Assembly: GCF_013409255.1 (NCBI RefSeq)
Contig: NZ_JACCAS010000001.1
Span: 1,054,001 to 1,118,000 of the forward strand
DNA length: 64,000 nucleotides
Origin: Paraburkholderia bryophila
GTDB lineage: Bacteria; Pseudomonadota; Gammaproteobacteria; Burkholderiales; Burkholderiaceae
Direction of reading: 5' to 3'
The translations under genes and the position numbers were made by a program. How positions within the stretch are numbered: the first letter of the stretch is position 1; each line of letters opens with the position of its first letter. The notes beneath the pieces were generated by a model. That model was not told the origin of the DNA. It made no database searches and saw only the letters and a list, made by a program, of their open reading frames with translations. Shown one piece after another: positions 8,665-17,024 of the stretch.

Positions 8665-9054
8665 CTACATCCCACCCAGCGGTTTCGCCACCGTCAGCTT
8701 ATTGGTCACCGAAGTCACCCCTGCCACGCTCCTGGCGATCGCCGCGACCTTGTCGATCTGCGAAGCGTCCGTGACCGTGCCGTTCAGCGTGACCGCGCCG
8801 TCTTTGGCGATGACACTGATATCCCCGGCACTGATCTCCTTCTGTTTCGCGATCGCGGCATAAACCTTCCGCCGCAACACACGATCTGCCTTCCTTCCGC
8901 TGACCGGCGCCGATGCGCCGGACGCCGCCGTCGTGGATGCGTTCGGCGCGCTGGCCATTGCACCCGCCATCTGGCCCGTCTGGGACCATGCGCTCATGCT
9001 CACCACAGCGATCGCCATGGCGACCGCCAACTCGCGTACCTGAATGCTTGTCAT
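8665..9054 (-). CDS. BON-domain periplasmic protein
   Basis: The 129-residue protein starts with a cleavable signal peptide (about residues 1-24, ending SMSAWSQ), then an Ala/Ser/Thr-rich linker. A single BON domain follows (about residues 57-125) with the characteristic KDGAVTLNGTVTDASQIDKV and VAGVTSVTNKLTV strands. BON domains are found in envelope-stress and osmotic-shock proteins and are thought to bind phospholipid; the precise role here is unknown. GGAGGATTCG precedes the ATG at 9054. It lies 29 bp downstream of the porin on the same strand and may be co-transcribed. A predicted lipobox is absent. Confidence 0.85.
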   Translation of the reverse strand: MTSIQVRELAVAMAIAVVSMSAWSQTGQMAGAMASAPNASTTAASGASAPVSGRKADRVLRRKVYAAIAKQKEISAGDISVIAKDGAVTLNGTVTDASQIDKVAAIARSVAGVTSVTNKLTVAKPLGGM

Positions 9055-9083
9055 CGAATCCTCCGGTTGTTATGGCGACGCGA

Positions 9084-10229
9084 TCAGAAGTTGTGGCGGA
9101 TACCAATCATGGCCGCCGTGGTGGACACACCCGGCGCAACCGGCGTCCCATAGACGATCGTCTGGTTCATCGTCCCCTTGTTGCTGACATACCCGACTTG
9201 CGCGTACGCCTTCGTCCGCTTCGACAGGCTGTATTCGGCACCCACGGCGAACTCGCTCGAGTGGTTCGCCGAATTGTTCCGGTCCTTCAGGTAGTAGAAG
9301 CCGGACGTCACCTTGAAGAACGGACTGAACTGGTAGCCAAGACCACCCGAGGCCATTTCGAAATCCGCGGTGTTGCTTCTGGCCGGATTTTTGCCGATGC
9401 CGTACGAGCCGGATATCGACAATCCGCCGATCGTGTACATCGCGCCGAAATAGTAGAAGCGATTGTTGTCCTGGCCCGTTGCAGAGATAGCGGGCGCCGC
9501 CGGATAGGTCAGCGGGAACGGATTGGTGTCGTGTCCGTTGTAGTACACGGCGGACAGATTCAGGCCGTAGTTCGAATACTTGAGCACGGCCGACTCGCGC
9601 GTGCCACCCTGGAACTGGCCGGCGACGCCGCCCGGCGCGTACTCGAGCGCAAGCGATGCGCCGTAAAACTTCGGCGACGTATAGACCAGCGCGTTGCTGT
9701 CGTACAGCGCGCCGATCGGCGCATTCGTGCTGGTGCCGGGCCAACCGGCCACCTGATTGATGCCCAGCCAGGCGGTCAGGATGCTGCCGAAATACTGCGC
9801 GCCGCGAACGTCGGTTTCCGCCATCGCGTAGATCATCGGGATGATCTGCCGGCCGGCGTCGAAGGTGCCGAACGGCCCGGATGCGCCGATCGTCGCGTAC
9901 TGGTTGAAGATCGCGGTCGTACCCGGTGTGTCGGACAAACCCGACTTGCCGTTCGTGCTGTTGAACGAGCCCTGCAGCTTGAAATTGATCTTGTATCCGC
10001 CACCAACGTCTTCGCTTCCCTTCAAGCCCCAGAAGCTGGAATAGATGCCGCCGTCCTTGAGTTGATAAACATGCCCCTGGTTACGCGCGGTCGGCTGGAA
10101 CGTGGCCGCCGAGGTGCTTTGAAACAGCAGTCCACTGTCGACCACGCCGTACAGCGTGACCGACGATTGGGCATGGGCGGCCACGGCGAACATCAGCAGC
10201 GCCGCGGCACTGCTCAATTTCAATTTCAT
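9084..10229 (-). CDS. Outer-membrane porin (OmpC-like, Burkholderiales Gram-negative porin)
   Basis: The 381-residue protein has a signal peptide (MKLKLSSAAALLMFAVAAHAQ), then the porin opening SSVTLYGVVDSGL. It shows the usual GLKGSEDVGGGYKINFKLQGSFN block and a C-terminal Phe (AMIGIRHNF), the BAM recognition signal for a 16-stranded beta-barrel. It forms a trimeric diffusion pore in the outer membrane. AGGAGACACAGA precedes the ATG at 10229. It lies at the end of a minus-strand catabolic gene run, so it may serve uptake of that substrate, although the 244-bp gap before it could hold its own promoter. Confidence 0.93.
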   Translation of the reverse strand: MKLKLSSAAALLMFAVAAHAQSSVTLYGVVDSGLLFQSTSAATFQPTARNQGHVYQLKDGGIYSSFWGLKGSEDVGGGYKINFKLQGSFNSTNGKSGLSDTPGTTAIFNQYATIGASGPFGTFDAGRQIIPMIYAMAETDVRGAQYFGSILTAWLGINQVAGWPGTSTNAPIGALYDSNALVYTSPKFYGASLALEYAPGGVAGQFQGGTRESAVLKYSNYGLNLSAVYYNGHDTNPFPLTYPAAPAISATGQDNNRFYYFGAMYTIGGLSISGSYGIGKNPARSNTADFEMASGGLGYQFSPFFKVTSGFYYLKDRNNSANHSSEFAVGAEYSLSKRTKAYAQVGYVSNKGTMNQTIVYGTPVAPGVSTTAAMIGIRHNF

Positions 10230-10473
10230 TCTGTGTCTCCTATGTTGCGCCGGTCGTCGCCGGCGCTTTTCTGGGTGTTGCTCGAATGAAGCTGCGTTGC
10301 TGCAAACCGGCGTGTCAGGCCGGGAAAAGATAATCGGCGAACTGCTGCCGCAACGGCTGCTTAAGTACGTTGCCAGTCGCGCCGTGCGGAACCGAGTCGA
10401 CGAACGCCTTGCTGCATCATCAAACCTTGCATCGTTGCTTCTCCTGATGGGTTGTACAGTCGCATGCGCTGGA

Positions 10474-10830
10474 TCACGTCGCCGCAGGGCCCGTGGATGC
10501 CTGCGCGGGCGTCGCGCTCGGCCCATCGAAACTCATGACCAGCTTCGAACCCACGGCCCGGACCGGGTAAGTCGTCAGACCCAACCCGCCCGTCCCCGGC
10601 GTGCAGCCGCTGCGCAGGTCAAATCGCAGGCCGTGCGCGGGGCAGCGCAGCACGCATCCCTCAAGCCGGCCACTCGCGAGCGAGGCCCCGTTGTGGGGAC
10701 ACGCGTCGTCAATGGCGTGGAGCGTGCCGTCGATGTTGAACAGGACGATGCAGCGCCCCTCGACGAAGGCCAGCTTGCGTTGGCCCGGCGCCAGTTCATC
10801 GACTGTCCCGACCGGTATCTCGCGTGACAT
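10474..10830 (-). CDS. Rieske [2Fe-2S] ferredoxin
   Basis: The 118-residue single-domain protein has the two cluster ligand motifs CPHNGASLASG (Cys-X-His) at about residues 44-54 and CPAHG (Cys-X2-His) at about 63-67, spaced as in biphenyl-type and NirD-like Rieske ferredoxins. It most likely carries electrons to an oxygenase or reductase. No Rieske oxygenase or ferredoxin reductase is encoded next to it, so its partner is not evident. AAAGGAGCG precedes the ATG at 10830. It lies 21 bp after the alpha/beta hydrolase in the same apparent operon. Confidence 0.9.
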   Translation of the reverse strand: MSREIPVGTVDELAPGQRKLAFVEGRCIVLFNIDGTLHAIDDACPHNGASLASGRLEGCVLRCPAHGLRFDLRSGCTPGTGGLGLTTYPVRAVGSKLVMSFDGPSATPAQASTGPAAT

Positions 10831-10851
10831 TTCGCGCTCCTTTAGTTCCGC

Positions 10852-11412
10852 TCAGACAAGCTCACGGATCAGCGTCTCCGCCCTCGCCCACTCACCGAAA
10901 CCCGCTGCGGGATTCAGGTGCCCGACTTCGCCGAGGTCGACGAGGCGGCTACCCCAGTCTTTCGCCATGGCGGCCACACGCTCGAACTGCGCGAGCGGAT
11001 CGTTGCGACTCGCGCCGACGATGCTTGGGAACGGCAACGGCTCTCGCGGAATCGGAAGCCAACCGTTCTGAATCAACGCCTCCATGTCGGGATAGCCCAT
11101 CGGGAGCGGTGCTTCGAGGTCGGCGGGCGCGGCCAGCAACGCGCCGTGAATCCTGCGGCTGTGCTGCTGCGCCCAATGCACGGTGATCATCACGCCCGCG
11201 CTGTGCGCGACCAGGATCACCGGGCCGTCGATCTCCGCGAGGGCCGCATCGAGTGCGGCAACGCGTGCCGCACAACTGAGTTTGTCGCGTTCGAGCGGCG
11301 GCACCGAGACCGCGTTCGGCAGCTTGTCCTGCAACAGGGTTTGCCAGTGCTCCGCGACGTGGTCGCGCAAACCCGGGACCATCAGAATGGTCGGTGTCGT
11401 ATCGAGAGACAT
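10852..11412 (-). CDS. RBBP9/YdeN-family alpha/beta hydrolase
   Basis: The 186-residue serine hydrolase-like protein starts with TPTILMVPGLRDHVAEHWQ. The nucleophile elbow is VAHSAGV (Ser near residue 70), and the catalytic His lies in EVGHLNPAAGFGEW near the C-terminus, the usual RBBP9/YdeN pattern. The substrate is unknown; in this gene set it could hydrolyse an ester or amide intermediate. It sits 19 bp downstream of the TauD-family gene and 21 bp upstream of the Rieske gene. The Shine-Dalgarno sequence before 11412 is weak, which suggests translation within an operon. Confidence 0.85.
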   Translation of the reverse strand: MSLDTTPTILMVPGLRDHVAEHWQTLLQDKLPNAVSVPPLERDKLSCAARVAALDAALAEIDGPVILVAHSAGVMITVHWAQQHSRRIHGALLAAPADLEAPLPMGYPDMEALIQNGWLPIPREPLPFPSIVGASRNDPLAQFERVAAMAKDWGSRLVDLGEVGHLNPAAGFGEWARAETLIRELV

Positions 11413-11431
11413 GAAGTGGTCTTTTGCGCGC

Positions 11432-12280
11432 TCAGTAAGGCTTGTCGCCGACGATTCCAGCGCGTTCCATCTTGCGATGGCACGGCGGGTAATCCATCAC
11501 CGCGTAGTGCTGCGTGCTGCGGTTATCCCAGATCGCGATGCTGTTGGGTTGCCAGCGCCAGCGCACCTGATACTCGGGAATGTAGGCCTGGCTGATGAGA
11601 TAGCGCAGCAGATCGCCCGCGCCCGGATTGGCGTCCTGCCCGAAGCGCACCCGTGCCGGCGTGTGGTAGTTCGTGAAATGGGTGGCGAAAGCGCTCACGA
11701 ACAGCACCTTCTCGCCGGTCTCGGGGTGCGTGCGCACGACCGGATGCTCCGCGTCCGGAAACTGCGCCTTCAACGCATGACGTTTCTCGATCGGCATCGC
11801 GGCGCCGAAGCTCGCCTCGATACTGTGGCGCGCGCGCAGATCGGCAATCTGGCTTTTGACGTGCTCGGGCAGGTTCTCGTAGGCAAGGACCATATTCGCC
11901 CACATCGTGTCGCCCCCCACGGGCGGACACTCCACGCAGCGCAGCACCGCACCGAACTGCGGCGCGTCACGCCACGTGGCATCCGCGTGCCACGCGTTTT
12001 CGTACCGGTCGTTGGGCTGATCCGGGGTCTTGTAGATGCGCACCAGGCCCGGATGATCCGGATCGCTGCCCACGACCGGATGGTCTTCCAGTTCGCCGAA
12101 ACGGCGCGCAAACGCCAGATGCTCGGCGCGCGTGATGCCCTGATCGCGCAGGAACAGCACCCGATGTTTCAACAGGGCCGCGCGGACCTCGGCAAACAGG
12201 CCGTCGTCGTGAACGGCATCGGCGAGATTTACGTTGACCAGCTCGGCGCCGATCGCGCACGTCAATTGTTCGACTCGCAT
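11432..12280 (-). CDS. TauD/TfdA-family Fe(II)/2-oxoglutarate dioxygenase
   Basis: This 282-residue member of the alpha-ketoglutarate-dependent dioxygenase family has the iron triad as HADATW (His-X-Asp) around residues 99-101 and a distal His in RSTQHYAVMDY. The Arg that binds 2-oxoglutarate lies in HRKMERAGI near the C-terminus. Family members hydroxylate taurine, 2,4-D, sulfate esters and similar small acids, often releasing part of the molecule. The true substrate is unknown. CTGAGGAGTTGACC precedes the ATG at 12280, only 10 bp after the quinone oxidoreductase stop, so the two are surely co-transcribed. Confidence 0.9.
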   Translation of the reverse strand: MRVEQLTCAIGAELVNVNLADAVHDDGLFAEVRAALLKHRVLFLRDQGITRAEHLAFARRFGELEDHPVVGSDPDHPGLVRIYKTPDQPNDRYENAWHADATWRDAPQFGAVLRCVECPPVGGDTMWANMVLAYENLPEHVKSQIADLRARHSIEASFGAAMPIEKRHALKAQFPDAEHPVVRTHPETGEKVLFVSAFATHFTNYHTPARVRFGQDANPGAGDLLRYLISQAYIPEYQVRWRWQPNSIAIWDNRSTQHYAVMDYPPCHRKMERAGIVGDKPY

Positions 12281-12290
12281 GGTCAACTCC

Positions 12291-13271
12291 TCAGATGACG
12301 AAGACCGACGACCCGGTCGTCTTGCGCGATTCCAGATCCCGGTGAGCTTGCGCCGCATCCTCGAGCGCGTAACGCTGGTTGAGTTCGATCCTGATGCGGC
12401 CCGCGGCGATATGCCCGAAGATTTCGCCGGCGAGTTCGTTCTTCTCGGCGGGATCGGCGATATAGTCCGCGAGCGCCGGGCGGCTCAGATACAGCGATCC
12501 CTTCATCGCCAGAATCTGCGGATTGAACGGTGGAATCGGACCGGACGCCGTGCCGACGCAGACCATCAAACCGCGCCGCTTGAGCGAATCGAGCGAGGCG
12601 TCGAAAGTATCCTTGCCGACGCTGTCGAACACCACGTTCACGCCAACGCCGTTAGTCAATTCGCGCACGCGCTTCGCCACGTCTTCCCGACCGTAGTAGA
12701 TGACATGGTCGCAGCCATGCGCGCGGGCCACCTCACCCTTGGCCTCCGTTGAAACCGTGCCGATCACGTTGAGCCCCAGCAGCTTCGCCCATTGCGACAC
12801 GATCAGACCGACACCGCCGGCGGCCGCATGCAGCAGGAGGGTGTCGCCCGCCTTGAAGTCGTGAATGCGGCGCATCAGATACGCCGAGGTCAGGCCCCGC
12901 ATGGTCATCCCTGCAGCCGTTTCGCAGGAAATCGCCGCGGGCAGCTTGATGAGCGGCGCCGCCGGCACCAGGCGTTCGGTGCTGTAGGCGCCAAGGGTGT
13001 TGATAAAACCGGTGTAGGTCACGCGATCGCCCACCGCGACGTTCGTCACATCCGGGCCGATCGCCTCGACTACACCCGCGCCCTCGACACCCATCCCCGC
13101 AGGCAGCGCAACCGGGTACAGACCGCTGCGGAAGTACGTGTCGGCGAAATTCAGACCGACTGCCTGATGCCGCAGACGGACCTGTCCGGCGCCGGGGTCG
13201 CCCACTTCGACGTGCTCGTAGCGCAACACTTCAGGACCACCGGTTTCATGGAAGCGCACTGCTTTCGCCAT
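12291..13271 (-). CDS. NAD(P)H:quinone oxidoreductase (MDR superfamily)
   Basis: The 326-residue protein of the medium-chain dehydrogenase/reductase superfamily resembles quinone oxidoreductase (Qor). The N-terminus MAKAVRFHETGGPEVLRYE, the GroES-like VGLNFADTYFRSGLYP segment and the nucleotide-binding AAAGGVGLIVSQWAKLLG (about residues 143-160) are typical. Zinc-ligand cysteines of alcohol dehydrogenases are absent. It reduces quinones or enones with NADPH. The start at 13271 follows GATAGGAGATTGAAC. Its place between an MFS transporter and a dioxygenase suggests that it reduces an unsaturated or quinoid intermediate, which is inference. Confidence 0.9.
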   Translation of the reverse strand: MAKAVRFHETGGPEVLRYEHVEVGDPGAGQVRLRHQAVGLNFADTYFRSGLYPVALPAGMGVEGAGVVEAIGPDVTNVAVGDRVTYTGFINTLGAYSTERLVPAAPLIKLPAAISCETAAGMTMRGLTSAYLMRRIHDFKAGDTLLLHAAAGGVGLIVSQWAKLLGLNVIGTVSTEAKGEVARAHGCDHVIYYGREDVAKRVRELTNGVGVNVVFDSVGKDTFDASLDSLKRRGLMVCVGTASGPIPPFNPQILAMKGSLYLSRPALADYIADPAEKNELAGEIFGHIAAGRIRIELNQRYALEDAAQAHRDLESRKTTGSSVFVI

Positions 13272-13346
13272 GTTCAATCTCCTATCCAATACTCAAATTA
13301 CTCAATTGCGAAATAAGGGGTGTTCGGCGCGAGCTGCGCGCCGGGG

Positions 13347-14669
13347 TCAGCGCACGGCCTGCTGACGCAGGGCGTTCAGGCGATCCAGATCGCCCGCGTA
13401 GTTCCGCTTGCCGATAAAAAATGCGACCGCTGCAACGAGCGGCGCGAACGGAACCAGTTGCAACGCGCCAAGCAAGCCGATCCGGTCGGCGATCACGCCG
13501 GTGAGTACAGCAGCGGGGGCGAGGCCCAGCAGATTGTTCGCGAGCGTGAGCGTCGCAAACGCCGACGCGTGAATCGACGGCGGGGTGAGGTTCGCCACCA
13601 TCGCACCCGAAGGGCCGCTAGCGCCTGCGCAAAAGAACATGCCGGCGCCGATCACCATGAGCTGCAACGGGCCCGCAGGCATGCGCAAGCCGATCGCGAG
13701 CAACACGAAACACGCCAGGCAGAAAGCGATCGCGGCGCCCCACTTCCGTTCCCGTGCATTCCTGCTGAGGCGGTCGGCCAGGTTGCCGCAGACCACCATG
13801 CCGACGCCCGTCACCAGCACGAACACCGCCGCGCCCATTGCCGCCTTACCGGTGGTCATGCCGTAGTAACGGTTCAGGAAGCTCGGCATCCACGCCCAAA
13901 TAGCGGCGGGGACCAGTAGATGGATGCCGCTGCCGACATACGCACACACAACGGACTTCGTCGAGAAGAGCCCCTTCATCAACGCGCGCAAGCTCATGCG
14001 CACGCCGAGCCCGTCCGTCAGCCTGCTCATGCTTGCCGGCTGCAGCGGCGCAAGTCGCTTTTCGGTGACGATCAACCGGTAGACGACGACCAGCACGATC
14101 CCCATTGCCGCCATCGCGCCGAACGCCGAACGCCAGCCCAGATGCGCCGCGACCGTGCCGCCGAGCGCCATGCCCAGCACCGAGCCAAATGCTCCGCCCG
14201 CCATGAAGGTGCCGGTGAGCGTGGAGCGCAGCCGTGCCGGAAAGATGCTCAGGACAACGGCAATGCCGACGCTGCCGTAGGCGGCTTCACCGATCCCGAC
14301 AAAGGCACGCGCCAGCAGCATCTCGCCGTAGTTCGTCGACAGCGCGCAGCCCAGCGTCGCGAGGCTCCACAACGCCGCCATCAGGACGATGCTCTTCACG
14401 CGGCCCCAACGGTCGGCGAGCACGGACAGCGGGAACGTCAGCACACCGACCATCAGCGCGACCACGCTGCTGAGCGAACCCAGCCGTGTATCGGAAAGCT
14501 GCCATGTGGCCTTGAGCAACGGAAACACGGCGTTCAATACCTGCCGCGACATGTAGTCGGAGAGCAGCAAGCCAACCGTCAGCGCAAATACCACCCAGGC
14601 ATAGACTCGCCCGTCCGCTTGTACTGCCGGAACATCGCCCGTTGTGGGTTCAGCATGCTGCATGAGCAT
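13347..14669 (-). CDS. MFS transporter
   Basis: The 440-residue major facilitator has about twelve hydrophobic segments. The loop 2-3 signature is LADRWGRVKSI, repeated in the second half as NLADRLSRNARERKWG. It probably imports an organic acid; the substrate cannot be named, but co-location with a beta-keto acid cleavage enzyme and a dioxygenase points to the compound this operon degrades. GGAGGAGACAAATC precedes the ATG at 14669; another in-frame ATG lies two codons later. It is 85 bp after the BKACE gene and 75 bp before the oxidoreductase. Confidence 0.9.
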   Translation of the reverse strand: MLMQHAEPTTGDVPAVQADGRVYAWVVFALTVGLLLSDYMSRQVLNAVFPLLKATWQLSDTRLGSLSSVVALMVGVLTFPLSVLADRWGRVKSIVLMAALWSLATLGCALSTNYGEMLLARAFVGIGEAAYGSVGIAVVLSIFPARLRSTLTGTFMAGGAFGSVLGMALGGTVAAHLGWRSAFGAMAAMGIVLVVVYRLIVTEKRLAPLQPASMSRLTDGLGVRMSLRALMKGLFSTKSVVCAYVGSGIHLLVPAAIWAWMPSFLNRYYGMTTGKAAMGAAVFVLVTGVGMVVCGNLADRLSRNARERKWGAAIAFCLACFVLLAIGLRMPAGPLQLMVIGAGMFFCAGASGPSGAMVANLTPPSIHASAFATLTLANNLLGLAPAAVLTGVIADRIGLLGALQLVPFAPLVAAVAFFIGKRNYAGDLDRLNALRQQAVR

Positions 14670-14754
14670 GATTTGTCTCCTCCGCGTCCAGCTCGTTAGC
14701 AGGCCGTCTTTGAAGCTCGACGTCGACGACCGGCGTCGGCCGCCTTCCAGTCCG

Positions 14755-15810
14755 TCACGCCGCGCGCAGCGGCAGATTCCTGACGCCCGCCTGGCGGTTC
14801 GGCGCCATGCCGTTGGCAGCGAGGGTCTCGTCGACCGTCTCGTACTGCACGCCGATCCGGTAGATCTCGCGTGCTTCCTTGCCGGTGGCGATTTCACGAC
14901 CCAGTTCACGCGCGACGCGCACGCACTGCTCAATCTGCTGCACCGACGTGAAGCGTTTGCCGTGCTGGTCGATGATCGTGTCTTCGATGCCGCAGCGCGG
15001 ATGCAGACCCATCGCCATGGCCATCATGTTGAACGGCAACACGTTCTTGAGCAACGACTCGGCGGTGAGCGTGCAGCCGTCCGGCGCGCGATGCACGAAG
15101 TTGGCGAAGTTGAACGGGTTCGGGCCGTCGAAGCCGCCCCCAATGCCGATCCAGGTCAGGTTCAGCGGCCCCTTGTAGACGCCCTTGCGCACGAGTCGCT
15201 CGAGCGTCTCGAGCGCGTGAATGCCGGTCAGCTGGAAGTGCGGCTGGATGCCCGAGCCCTGCAAGCGGCGCAAATGCTCCTCGACCCATGCCGGGCCCGC
15301 CGGCACGGTCATTTCACTATAGGCCGCCATGAGCGCGGGATTGGCCAGCGAGGTGCCGGCCAGGTACTCCGGATAGAGCAACTCCATGATGTTCATCTGC
15401 GTGGTGTTGATCGCGACCGTCACCTGATCCGGCTTCGGGTCGAGATCGGCCAGCATGTGTCGCGTGTCGTCGGACAGCCACTTCGCGGCCTGTCCGTCGT
15501 CTTCCGGCGCGAACGAAATCGAGCCGCCCACCTGGATGATCATGTCGGGCACGGCGGCGCGCACGCCCGCGATCAATTCGTTGAACTTCGACAGGCGCTT
15601 CGAACCCTTGCCGTCCAGTTCGCGCACATGCAGGTGGAGGACCGTGGCGCCGGCGTTATAGCAGTCGACGGCCTTCTCGATCTGTTCTTCCATCGTCACT
15701 GGAATGTCTTCCGGAAAATCCTCCGGCGCCCATTCCGGACCGTACGGGGCAGTGGTGATGACTACCTTGTCCTGATTCTCAGGGTGCAGCGAATCGTCGA
15801 GAAATTGCAT
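14755..15810 (-). CDS. BKACE (DUF849) beta-keto acid cleavage enzyme
   Basis: The 351-residue TIM-barrel protein of the DUF849/BKACE family condenses a beta-keto acid with acetyl-CoA to give acetoacetate and a shorter acyl-CoA (founder: 3-keto-5-aminohexanoate cleavage enzyme Kce). Diagnostic segments are ITTAPYGPEW, the metal-binding ATVLHLHVRELDGKGS (two His), QVGGSISFAPEDDGQ and GIGGGFDGPNP. Length is slightly above the roughly 310 residues of many members. GGAGAATGAG precedes the ATG at 15810. It is the first gene of the minus-strand operon, divergent from an AraC regulator. Confidence 0.92.
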   Translation of the reverse strand: MQFLDDSLHPENQDKVVITTAPYGPEWAPEDFPEDIPVTMEEQIEKAVDCYNAGATVLHLHVRELDGKGSKRLSKFNELIAGVRAAVPDMIIQVGGSISFAPEDDGQAAKWLSDDTRHMLADLDPKPDQVTVAINTTQMNIMELLYPEYLAGTSLANPALMAAYSEMTVPAGPAWVEEHLRRLQGSGIQPHFQLTGIHALETLERLVRKGVYKGPLNLTWIGIGGGFDGPNPFNFANFVHRAPDGCTLTAESLLKNVLPFNMMAMAMGLHPRCGIEDTIIDQHGKRFTSVQQIEQCVRVARELGREIATGKEAREIYRIGVQYETVDETLAANGMAPNRQAGVRNLPLRAA

Positions 15811-16016
15811 CTCATTCTCCAGTGTGGGGGATGGCCTTCCGATGCCGCGTCATGTCACGCAAAAGCACCGAACCGATGTCCGCACATTACGGGAATCGCG
15901 CGGTACACTTTTGTGATTGCGCGCCATCGTTTTAGGTTTTCATGCCACTCGGTGAAAGTACCTAGAACAGGGCCGGCACGGCACGACACGACGCAGGGTC
16001 AATACGGAGGGAAGAG

Positions 16017-17018
16017 ATGGAAACGATGCTGCGGTCGGTCGCGATGAGCGGTTTTTTCGATGTGACGCGGCGGCTCGGACTGAACCCGATCGAGCTTGCG
16101 CAGCAGGTCGGGCTCGATGCCGCCGCGCTGGCGAATCCCGACGATCGTGTGCCGGCCGCCGCCTGCTGCCGGCTGCTGGAACTCACGGCCGACAAAGCGT
16201 CGTGCGCGTCTTTTGCGCTGCAAATGGCGGGGACCCGGCAGACCTTCGGAACCGGTATCGTCAATATCCTGCTCGCGCACAAACGCACGCTGCGTGAGGT
16301 GTTGGTGGCGGCGGCCGAATACCGGCATCTGCTCAACGAAGCGCTCGCCATTTACGTCGAAGACGCCGGCGAAACCGTCACCATTCGTGAAGAGCTCGTC
16401 GTTGAACCCGGTACCCCGACGAAGCAGGCGATCGAACTTGCGCTGGGTGTTCTTGCGCGCCATTCCAGCGCGCTGCTCGGCGACAACTGGAAACCGCGTG
16501 CCGTCCATTTCACTCACGCCCGACACCCGGACCTGACGTTTCATCGACGCTTCTTCGGCTGTCCGCTGGAGTTCGGTAGCGACTTCAATGGCTTTGTGTG
16601 CGCGGCCGCCGATCTCGACTACCCGAACCCGGCCGCGGATCCGGAATTGGTGCGCTATGCCGAGAGCCTCGCCACGCCACTGAATGTGACGGGCGCGGAT
16701 TCAACCGCGCTCGAAGTACGCAAGGCGATCTATTTGCTGCTCCCGCTTGAGCAGGCCACGGTCGAGCGGGTTGCCCGCCATGTGCATCTAAGCGTACGCA
16801 CGATGCAGCGCCAGCTCGAAGCGGCCGACACGCGCTTCTCGACGCTGGTCGAGGAAGTCCGGCGTGAGCTTGCCGTGCGCTATATGAGCAACCCGCGCTA
16901 CCCGATCGGCCGGGTCGCCGCACTACTGGGTTACTCGCAGCAGGGGTCGTTCACGAAGTGGTTCACTTCGCAATTCCGCATGACCCCGCGTGACTGGCGG
17001 AACAGTCAGTTGACATGA
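16017..17018 (+). CDS. AraC-family transcriptional regulator (OruR/ArgR-like architecture)
   Basis: The 333-residue regulator has an N-terminal ligand-sensing domain of the AraC-type 'arabinose-binding' N-terminal family (about residues 20-205). A C-terminal double helix-turn-helix (about residues 235-328) carries VERVARHVHLSVRTMQRQL and the conserved RVAALLGYSQQGSFTKWF. Start at 16017 after GGAGGGAAGAG. It is divergent from the BKACE gene across 206 bp and so is the likely activator of that operon, sensing its substrate. Its stop lies 6 bp from the convergent CLC gene stop. No operator repeats were recognised. Confidence 0.9.
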   Translation: METMLRSVAMSGFFDVTRRLGLNPIELAQQVGLDAAALANPDDRVPAAACCRLLELTADKASCASFALQMAGTRQTFGTGIVNILLAHKRTLREVLVAAAEYRHLLNEALAIYVEDAGETVTIREELVVEPGTPTKQAIELALGVLARHSSALLGDNWKPRAVHFTHARHPDLTFHRRFFGCPLEFGSDFNGFVCAAADLDYPNPAADPELVRYAESLATPLNVTGADSTALEVRKAIYLLLPLEQATVERVARHVHLSVRTMQRQLEAADTRFSTLVEEVRRELAVRYMSNPRYPIGRVAALLGYSQQGSFTKWFTSQFRMTPRDWRNSQLT

Positions 17019-17024
17019 CGAAAC

